Source of the DNA: an uncultured Collinsella sp. | Lineage (GTDB): Bacteria > Actinomycetota > Coriobacteriia > Coriobacteriales > Coriobacteriaceae | Direction: 5' to 3' | DNA length: 16,360 nt | Assembly: GCA_900765115.1 (NCBI GenBank) | Contig: CAAFQK010000067.1 | Span: forward strand, 1-16,360 | Part shown: piece after piece, positions 6,804 to 11,798 of the stretch | Numbering within the stretch: position 1 is the first letter of the stretch | Layout: each line of letters begins with the position of its first letter | The notes under the pieces: generated by a model | Told to the model about the DNA's origin: nothing | What the model saw: only the letters and a program-made list of their open reading frames with translations | Database searches by the model: none | Program-made: the position numbers and the translations under genes

Positions 6804-7025
6804 TTACTGGACCTCGACGACGGCCGCCTCCTCCTTGCGGATGGAAAGCTCGTAGCCGCGCACGTTGATCTCGACCGGATCACCGAGCGGCGCGACCTTC
6901 ACGACCTTGAACGAAGTGCCCTTGATGAGCCCCAAGTCCATAAGGTGGCGGCGAAGCGCACCCTCACCGTGAAGCTTGACGATGGTAGAGCTCTCGCCCA
7001 CCTTAACGTCACCCAACGTCTTCAT
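6804..7025 (-). CDS. feoA: FeoA family protein (feoA1)
   Basis: A 73-residue SH3-fold FeoA protein, a cytosolic partner needed for FeoB-dependent Fe(II) uptake. It shows the family layout: LGDVKVGESSTIVKL at the start, the RRHLMDLGLIKGTSF core (about 25-39), and a C-terminal EINVRGYELSIRKEEA segment. An AAGGGGG lies 8-9 bp before the ATG. It is the second of two tandem feoA genes, 38 bp after the stop codon of the other, and probably shares its transcript. It diverges from the neighbour outside the core, so the two are likely to have distinct roles. Confidence 0.93.
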   Translation of the reverse strand: MKTLGDVKVGESSTIVKLHGEGALRRHLMDLGLIKGTSFKVVKVAPLGDPVEINVRGYELSIRKEEAAVVEVQ

Positions 7026-7063
7026 CCTCTTGTCCCCCTTTCGGTTTTTTGAAATGCTGCGGA

Positions 7064-7306
7064 CTAACCGACGGTCATGATGTGCATGGCAACCTTGGAA
7101 TCGATACCAAAGCGTGCGCCCAGCACGGTGACGATGATATTGGCGCCACTCGAGCTCACCACGTGGATTTCGTTGCCCTCGACAAAGCCGAGGTCTTTAA
7201 GGTGGTGCTTCATGTCCTCATTGCCCTTTACGCGAGACACGCGCACGGTTTCGCCCACTTTTACCATCGAAAGCGGCATGGCCGGCATCTGCGGTCCGCA
7301 AGACAT
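7064..7306 (-). CDS. feoA: FeoA family protein (feoA2)
   Basis: An 80-residue SH3-fold FeoA paralogue, first gene of the feo block. After a short N-terminal extension (MSCGPQMPAMPLS) it shows the family pattern MVKVGETVRVSRVKG, then HHLKDLGFVEGNEIHVV (about 34-50), then GARFGIDSKVAMHI. AGGAG sits 7 bp before the ATG. The Cys in the extension is not typical of FeoA. The long perfect inverted repeat at 7349-7402 lies 43 bp upstream and may control this gene. Confidence 0.92.
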   Translation of the reverse strand: MSCGPQMPAMPLSMVKVGETVRVSRVKGNEDMKHHLKDLGFVEGNEIHVVSSSGANIIVTVLGARFGIDSKVAMHIMTVG

Positions 7307-7348
7307 GAGTTGCTCCTAACGTCAGTTCGTCCTCAACATCGACGCGTT

Positions 7349-7402
7349 AAAAGTTAACCACGTCTATGTTCGCTATAGTAAACTAGCACGTGGTTAACTT
7401 TT
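7349..7402. promoter_or_regulatory. 15-bp perfect inverted repeat upstream of feoA2
   Basis: AAAAGTTAACCACGT (7349-7363) and its exact complement (7388-7402) flank a 24-bp A+T-rich spacer containing TATAGT on + and TATAGC on -. Each arm holds the palindrome GTTAAC and resembles the AAGTTAG half-site of the feoB iron box. The element lies between the HPr gene and feoA2, both read leftward. Runs of T follow on either strand, so it could be the HPr terminator, an operator for feoA2, or both. Confidence 0.65.
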
Positions 7403-7410
7403 TGGAAAGG

Positions 7411-7457
7411 GTCCCTATTCAGATTTCGAAAAAGTTTCCTATACGAAACAAAGGGAC
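7411..7457. repeat. Nested inverted repeat behind the HPr gene
   Basis: GTCCCT (7411-7416) pairs with AGGGAC (7452-7457). Inside, TTTCG (7424-7428) can pair with CGAAA (7444-7448), or GTTTC (7434-7438) with GAAAC (7445-7449). This 47-bp structure lies in the 3' region of the HPr gene, 37 bp after its stop codon. There is no T-tract directly after it on the - strand. Confidence 0.45.
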
Positions 7458-7494
7458 GCAGCAAAGGACCATCCTTTACCACGCCCTGTCATGC

Positions 7495-7743
7495 TTAAAG
7501 CGAGAGGTTTCTGATCGACGTAACGCAGGAAGCCTCGTCTACGCCCGAAACGCGGAAGATGATGTCCTCGCCGCACTCGCCGTAGAGAGCCATGAGGCCC
7601 ATAACGTCGCGACCGTCGGTATGGCGGTCGCCGATGCTGACCGACACGTCGCTGCGATGCTTGGCGATAATGTCATAGAGCAGCGCAACCGGGCGGGCAT
7701 GCAGTCCCAACGGATCTTTAATCGTCTTCGTAAACTCGACCAT
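7495..7743 (-). CDS. HPr-like phosphocarrier protein with Asp46
   Basis: An 82-residue HPr-family protein. HPr carries phosphate from enzyme I to sugar-specific PTS EIIA domains through His15. The active-site segment PLGLHARPVA is intact with His15 in the expected place. The regulatory segment reads DGRDVMGLMAL, so Asp occupies position 46, where Firmicute HPr has the Ser phosphorylated by HPr kinase. I chose the start at 7743 because GGAGG lies 4 bp before that ATG and it gives the normal HPr N-terminus; an upstream in-frame ATG at 7788 adds 15 non-HPr residues. It is monocistronic, and no other PTS gene is in the window. A TACAAT on the - strand near 7800 could be its -10. It may be a dedicated or regulatory HPr rather than the general one. 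Confidence 0.9.
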   Translation of the reverse strand: MVEFTKTIKDPLGLHARPVALLYDIIAKHRSDVSVSIGDRHTDGRDVMGLMALYGECGEDIIFRVSGVDEASCVTSIRNLSL

Positions 7744-7846
7744 GTCCCCTCCCGCGACATCGCACATTCGGCCGGCAAACCCAGCCACGTGGTAGTTATT
7801 GTAGCGTTAGATGCTTGTCGAGAGCCCCTCTGAACACCTCGTGGTC

Positions 7847-8054
7847 AAAAAGTGGCAAATATGAGTACTGTCACCAATTTAGTAGCAGCAAAATCGAGAG
7901 CAAATTGCCTACTTTGACCGATTCGAAGAGGTTGAAAGCCATCAAACGCCCTTTAAAGGGGGTTAGATAAATTGATTTTGAGCCCATTTTTGCTCAGAAC
8001 AGGCCGAAAAATATGACACCTCTTTTGCAGCAGTACTCATATTTGGCATTTTTT
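7847..8054. repeat. MITE-like element with 24-bp inverted ends
   Basis: Positions 7847-7870 and 8031-8054 are inverted repeats with 22 of 24 positions complementary. The shared core of the arms is CAAATATGAGTACTG. The 160-bp interior is A+T-rich compared with the genes and has no credible reading frame. It includes the palindrome CCCTTTAAAGGG and a GAGC/GCTC hairpin, and the arms extend further inward with interruptions (CAGCAAAA against TTTTGCAG). It lies between the HPr gene and the IS110 element. It could be a non-autonomous transposon, a dispersed intergenic repeat, or a structured RNA. Confidence 0.6.
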
Positions 8055-8118
8055 GCCCACAGGGTCCAAAACCATGCCCCAAAACACAGACGATATGAGC
8101 AGGACATAAAAACATTGA

Positions 8119-8212
8119 GAGCCCCTGCTGCATGAAAGACCGCGGATTAGGCCGACAATGGTGAGTGTCTAATTCAGCCGCGGCGGCCACGCCGCATTCA
8201 TGGAAGGGGCTC
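8119..8212 (+). promoter_or_regulatory. Nested hairpin enclosing the transposase start codon
   Basis: Four arms pair in order. GAGCCCCT (8119-8126) pairs with AGGGGCTC (8205-8212), and CATGAA (8131-8136) with TTCATG (8197-8202). CCGCGG (8140-8145) pairs with CCGCGG (8178-8183), and ATTAG (8146-8150) with CTAAT (8169-8173). That is 25 pairs around an 18-nt loop, with short internal loops. The ATG of the transposase (8200-8202) lies within the second stem. It may sequester the start codon, or be part of the guide (bridge) RNA known from IS110 elements. Confidence 0.65.
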
Positions 8213-9327
8213 CCACGCTCGATACTACCACCTTCGTCGGCCTCGACGTCCACGCCCGCTCGATAAAGGCAGTCTCCCTCGACGTCATGACCGGGGAGGT
8301 GCGCTGCGCGACCTTCGGCTACGACGCCGGGGCAGTCGCGGAGTGGGTGCGGTCCGTGGACCCAAAGGCCAAGTGCGTGTACGAATCCGGGGTCACGGGG
8401 TTCGACCTGCAGAAGAGGCTCTCCGGCCTCGGGGTCGACTGCGTGGTCGGCGCCGTCTCGAAGATGATCAAGCCCAGCGCGGACAGGCGCAGGAAGAACG
8501 ACCGCAACGACGCCGAGTTCCTCGCCCGCATGCCGTCGGTCGGCAACGTGGTCGAGGTGTGGGTCCCCGACGACGAGTGCGAGGCCGCCCGCGACCTGAC
8601 CAGGGCGCTCGAGGACGCGAGGGACGACCTCTCGCGCTCGAAGCAGCGGCTCTCCAAGTTCCTGCTCAGGCACGGGCTCGTCTTCGACGAGAGGACGCCC
8701 ACCGGCCGCAGGAAGGGCAACTGGACCCGGGCGCACTGGTCCTGGATCGAGTCGATTAGGTTCGCGGAGGGGGCCGACAACGACGTGCTCGCCTACTACG
8801 TCGACGCGGTCAGGCGGGCGGCGGAGGACAAGGCGAGGCTCGAGGGGCTCGTCGAGGCCGAGGCCCGCAAGCCCAGGTGGAGGAGGAGGGTCGACTCCCT
8901 GCGCTGCCTCAAGGGCGTAGACACCGCGACGGCCGCCGACCTCGTGTTCGAGGCCGGCGAGTTCTCGAGGTTCAGGAACGCCCGGTCGTTCGCCGCATGG
9001 GTCGGCCTGACGCCCTCCGAGCACTCCAGCGGGGAGAGCGACCGCAGGGGCGCGATCACCAAGGCGGGCAACAAACACCTGAGGAAGGCGCTGGTCGAGG
9101 CCGCGTGGCACTACCTGACGTGCTCGGGGCGGCCGAAGGACCTCGCCAAGGGCCAGGCCCCGGACCGGGTCGCCCGCAGGCATGCCGCCAAGGGCGTGCG
9201 GAGGCTGGTCGAGAGGCGGGAGGCGCTGCTCGCGCGCGGGGTCCACGGCAGCAAGGCGAACGTGGCCACGGCGCGCGAGCTCGCCTGCTGGGTGTGGGCG
9301 GTCGGCCTCATGGCCGAGGAGGCGTAG
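8200..9327 (+). CDS. IS110-family transposase (DEDD recombinase)
   Basis: A 375-residue IS110 recombinase. The N-terminal RuvC-like domain shows the DEDD set: D16 in GLDVHA, E62 in YESG, and D101 and D104 in KNDRNDAEFLA. The C-terminal Tnp_20 domain runs from LRCLKGVDTATAADLV (about 235) through AAWVGLTPSEHSSGES to AITKAGNKHLRKAL. Its candidate catalytic Ser is 277. The length is near normal and no frameshift is seen, so it is probably active. The ATG at 8200 is the only start between the upstream stop at 8170 and GLDVHA. It has no ribosome binding site and lies inside a hairpin. The gene uses AGG for arginine heavily, unlike its neighbours, which use CGC/CGT. Confidence 0.95.
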   Translation: MEGAPTLDTTTFVGLDVHARSIKAVSLDVMTGEVRCATFGYDAGAVAEWVRSVDPKAKCVYESGVTGFDLQKRLSGLGVDCVVGAVSKMIKPSADRRRKNDRNDAEFLARMPSVGNVVEVWVPDDECEAARDLTRALEDARDDLSRSKQRLSKFLLRHGLVFDERTPTGRRKGNWTRAHWSWIESIRFAEGADNDVLAYYVDAVRRAAEDKARLEGLVEAEARKPRWRRRVDSLRCLKGVDTATAADLVFEAGEFSRFRNARSFAAWVGLTPSEHSSGESDRRGAITKAGNKHLRKALVEAAWHYLTCSGRPKDLAKGQAPDRVARRHAAKGVRRLVERREALLARGVHGSKANVATARELACWVWAVGLMAEEA

Positions 9328-9580
9328 GGGGCGGTCCCCCGCGCATAAGCCGATCACCCCGGAAGCGGTTTGATCCGAAGCCGTTGAGGCGAACCTCAGG
9401 TCCCTTTTCTGCGAGCGCCCAGGGCGCCACACGCGTGCACAGACTGTCGGTTCGACGAAGAAGCCTCAGCCGTAGCAACGGATTGCCCAGCGAGAGATCG
9501 CCGCGGGCGGATATTAAACTGCAAAGACGAGCGTCGGGAAGATACGCCGAGGTCGCCGCGGACGGGTTGATATAGGGAGA
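9328..9580 (+). other. Noncoding 3' part of the IS110 element
   Basis: About 250 bp with no gene that I can support. Visible structure includes TGAGG-CGAA-CCTCA (9385-9398), a very short-looped hairpin with a CGAA tetraloop, and the dyad GCGCCC/GGGCGC (9415-9427). IS110-type elements encode a bridge RNA in a noncoding end, on the 5' or 3' side depending on the group. This stretch and the shorter 5' region are the two candidate locations. Confidence 0.4.
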
Positions 9581-9618
9581 GGGCCTGACCCCATATCGTT
9601 GGGGCCAGGCCCGATTTT
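9581..9618 (+). terminator. Terminator facing rightward near the IS end
   Basis: GGGCCTGACCCC (9581-9592) and GGGGCCAGGCCC (9601-9612) form a 12-position stem with one A/C mismatch and an 8-nt loop, followed by GATTTT. It would stop rightward transcripts from the transposase before they enter the permease gene. Confidence 0.7.
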
Positions 9619-9645
9619 GCCTCTTGACAATGTCCTGCTCATATT

Positions 9646-9675
9646 AAAAGGAGGGGCCTCGTAAGGCCCCTCCTT
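9646..9675 (-). terminator. Rho-independent terminator of the permease gene
   Basis: AAGGAGGGGCC (9648-9658) and GGCCCCTCCTT (9665-9675) form a perfect 11-bp stem with a 6-nt loop. Read leftward the stem ends in TTTT (9649-9646) and AATAT. It lies 47 bp after the permease stop codon. The 15-bp right repeat of the IS element ends at 9644, directly against this T-tract. Confidence 0.88.
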
Positions 9676-9722
9676 AGGAAGGGGAATCGTTTTATTCCAC
9701 AGCCGCAGATTAATCCTAGCCG

Positions 9723-11186
9723 CTACTCCATCATGTCGAGGACGGAGGGGCGCAGCTCGCTCTCGGCGGCCTCGGGATCGGTCTCGCGCAGACGGTTGAT
9801 ATAGCGGTTGTACCACATCACGGCAAGGCCCAGGAAGACAACCACGCCGCCAACGTTGTAGACCAGCGTCAGCCACAGCGGCTGATCGAGCGGAATGGTG
9901 CCGCAGATAAGCACGAAGCAGAAGACCACAAGCAGGAATGCGGCAACGACCAGGCCAAAGCTGCGCGAGCCCATGCGGAAGCCACGGGGAGCAGCATCGA
10001 AGTTCTTGCGCAGCATAAAGTAGGCAAGCAGAATCAGCAGCGGCGGGAGCAGAGCGGTGGCAGCCGTCATGTTGGTGACGATCATGAGCAGGTCGTCGAG
10101 GTTACCAGAGCCCAGGGCCGGGATGATCAGGATGGGGACGACGATGGCGAACTGCAGCCAGGCAGCGCGGGCAGGAATGCCGTGCTCGTTGAGCTCGACG
10201 ATCTTGCTACCAAAGACGCCCTTGGGGATCTCGGTGAAGAAGACCTTGATGGGAGCGGAGGTCCACATCATGAGGGAACCCAGCGTAGCGGCGAGAAGGA
10301 TCAAGCCGATGACGCGCGTGGACACTTCCATAGGAATGCCAAAGTGGGCAAAGACAGCGCCGAACACGTCGAAGATGCCGGTGGAGATGGCAACGCCGCC
10401 CTCGGGAATGAACAGGTTGACCAGCAGCGAAGCGCCTGCATACAGAAGGCCGATGGTCAGGCCGGCGATAACGACGGTGCGCACGAAGGCCTTGACGCCA
10501 CCCTTAAGGTCGTTAAGGAACACGCCGACAGACTCAGCGCCGCCAACGCCCTGGATGATCCAGGCAAGCGTACCGAAGAAGCCCCACATAGTGGCGAAGT
10601 TGCTCATGTCGGGAGCCATGTTGGCGGGCGTGGGAGCCGTAGCGAACTCGACGCCGCCAAGGGCAGCAGCCAGGGACAGCAAGATGAACACGGCAGTCAG
10701 GCCGAGAGCCGCGGTCGAGCCGAAGGAGGAAATGGAGCCAATCCACTTAGCGCCCTTAGTCGACACCCACGTGGCAATAGCAAAGACAACGATCTCGATA
10801 ATGGTGATCCACAGCTGCGAAAGCTCGGCATTGGCACCAAAGAACACATAGCTCGCGTAAATGATGACATTGGGCAGGACGGACGCAAAGTAGAACAGGT
10901 TAACGAACCAGTAGCTAAATGCCGTCAGGAACGCCCAGCGGCCACCCATCGAGGTCTTAACCCAGGCGTACACGCCCGACTCGGAGTCCTTGTTAAGGCC
11001 GACGAACTCGGCGGTAACCAGGGTATAGGGGACAAAGTACAAAAGCGTGGCGAAGAAGAACGACGGCGCAGCTGCCAAGCCGATAGCCGCGTTGTTGTTG
11101 ATGATGTTCTTGATACCGAACACGGCGGCGACCGTCATGCCCAGCAGAGCGAACGAACCAATCGTTCCTCGTTTTTCAGAGCTCAT
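9723..11186 (-). CDS. APC-superfamily amino acid permease
   Basis: A 487-residue polytopic membrane transporter of the amino acid-polyamine-organocation superfamily. It resembles the glutamate:GABA antiporter-like branch (YjeM/GadC type). About 12 hydrophobic segments are visible. The first begins IGSFALLGMTVAAVFGIKNIINN, the broken-helix region where this superfamily binds its substrate. A hydrophilic C-terminal tail (RLRETDPEAAESELRPSVLDMME) follows the last segment. The start at 11186 follows GGAGGG by 4-5 bp; an in-frame ATG four codons upstream would place the start within that site. It is monocistronic with its own terminator. No decarboxylase gene is nearby, so neither acid resistance nor a particular substrate can be assigned. 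Confidence 0.88.
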   Translation of the reverse strand: MSSEKRGTIGSFALLGMTVAAVFGIKNIINNNAAIGLAAAPSFFFATLLYFVPYTLVTAEFVGLNKDSESGVYAWVKTSMGGRWAFLTAFSYWFVNLFYFASVLPNVIIYASYVFFGANAELSQLWITIIEIVVFAIATWVSTKGAKWIGSISSFGSTAALGLTAVFILLSLAAALGGVEFATAPTPANMAPDMSNFATMWGFFGTLAWIIQGVGGAESVGVFLNDLKGGVKAFVRTVVIAGLTIGLLYAGASLLVNLFIPEGGVAISTGIFDVFGAVFAHFGIPMEVSTRVIGLILLAATLGSLMMWTSAPIKVFFTEIPKGVFGSKIVELNEHGIPARAAWLQFAIVVPILIIPALGSGNLDDLLMIVTNMTAATALLPPLLILLAYFMLRKNFDAAPRGFRMGSRSFGLVVAAFLLVVFCFVLICGTIPLDQPLWLTLVYNVGGVVVFLGLAVMWYNRYINRLRETDPEAAESELRPSVLDMME

Positions 11187-11222
11187 AAGCCCTCCCAATC
11201 ATCTATTAAATGTCATCTAAAA

Positions 11223-11253
11223 CCGTCCGACCTGCAAGTGCAAACACGGACGG
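11223..11253. promoter_or_regulatory. 7-bp inverted repeat upstream of the permease
   Basis: CCGTCCG (11223-11229) and CGGACGG (11247-11253) are perfect inverted repeats with a 17-bp spacer, 37 bp before the permease ATG on the - strand. TTTAAT, closer to the gene, could be a -10, but no good -35 is at the right distance. It may be an operator. Confidence 0.4.
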
Positions 11254-11263
11254 CGCACCTGCT

Positions 11264-11335
11264 AAGGGGAATGGGGAAAAGGGAGTCAACAAAGCCATCC
11301 CCCTTAACGGCGCGAAGCAAACGTCCAAACGGACG
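11264..11335 (-). terminator. Hairpins behind ebgC, possible weak terminator
   Basis: Two stems lie after the ebgC stop codon. CGTCC/GGACG (11322-11326 with 11331-11335) has an AAAC loop and is followed on the - strand by TTTGCTT. A longer stem pairs AAGGGGAATGG (11264-11274) with CCATCCCCCTT (11295-11305), 10 of 11 positions, G-U included if read leftward. Neither has a strong T-tract. Confidence 0.4.
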
Positions 11336-11339
11336 AATA

Positions 11340-11795
11340 CTACTTGTTGGGGAAGGAATAACCTTCGACCGTCACGTGCAGTACCACGACGCGGGGATCC
11401 GAAGCCTCGGCGATAACACGGTAAGCCTCGTCGATCTCGACGACGGCAACGCCGCCGGCGGGAATCGTCACGGTCTCCCCCGCACCCTCAAAGCGCTCGC
11501 GATCATCGATATCGCTGTAAGCGCGGGTGCAGGTGAGGCCTGCCTTGGGGGCAACCTCGACGGTCAGGTCGCCGTCGAGCGGAGCGAGCACGGCATGGTA
11601 GCGACGGTGACCGACCAGGTCGGCGTTTGCGGCCTCGCGGGCATAGACCCACCAGTACACCAGCGAGTCGCCGATAGAGTACGCCACGTCGTGCTGCAGG
11701 TCGGCAACGCCATCGAGCGCCTGGCCGGTGCGCATCCACTTCTTGACGGACTTCATCTGGGCGTCGAAATCGGCGCGCGAGTTAAAGACATGCAT
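11340..11795 (-). CDS. ebgC: Beta-galactosidase small subunit, EbgC-like
   Basis: A 151-residue protein of the YhcH/YjgK/YiaL cupin-like family (DUF386), the size of E. coli EbgC. EbgC associates with EbgA and is required for full beta-galactosidase activity in E. coli. The visible features are the aromatic-rich SLVYWWVYA stretch (about 44-52), the HRRYHAVLAPLDGDLTVEV core and the FPNK C-terminus. AAGGAGG lies 8 bp before the ATG, within the last codons of ebgA. The ebgA stop codon is only 3 bp from this ATG, so the two are almost certainly one transcript and translationally coupled. The partner gene supports the EbgC call over a free sugar-processing YhcH protein. Confidence 0.9.
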   Translation of the reverse strand: MHVFNSRADFDAQMKSVKKWMRTGQALDGVADLQHDVAYSIGDSLVYWWVYAREAANADLVGHRRYHAVLAPLDGDLTVEVAPKAGLTCTRAYSDIDDRERFEGAGETVTIPAGGVAVVEIDEAYRVIAEASDPRVVVLHVTVEGYSFPNK

Positions 11796-11798
11796 GGC

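Larger units (their letters stand above)
8093..9644 (+). mobile_element. IS110-family insertion sequence, provisional ends
   Basis: The transposase gene (8200-9327) is of the IS110 type. ATATGAGCAGGACAT (8093-8107) is matched exactly in reverse by ATGTCCTGCTCATAT (9630-9644), bracketing the gene with 107 bp on the left and about 300 bp on the right. I use these as provisional ends. IS110 elements often lack terminal repeats, but the IS1111 group carries sub-terminal ones, so the true tips may lie several bases outside. No target duplication is seen, as expected. A TTGACA at 9624-9629 points out of the right end, as in elements that build a promoter when circularised. Confidence 0.6.

Noticed and set aside
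7820..8126. Direct repeat GAGAGCCCCT at 7820-7829 and 8117-8126
   Set aside because: Ten bases within 300 bp could be chance, the flanks differ, and the second copy is explained by the hairpin arm at the transposase start.
7963..9432. Long open frame on the - strand opposite the IS110 transposase
   Set aside because: It is an antisense shadow of a G+C-rich gene. Its translation is Arg/Pro/Gly-rich with no domain, while the + frame has all IS110 motifs.
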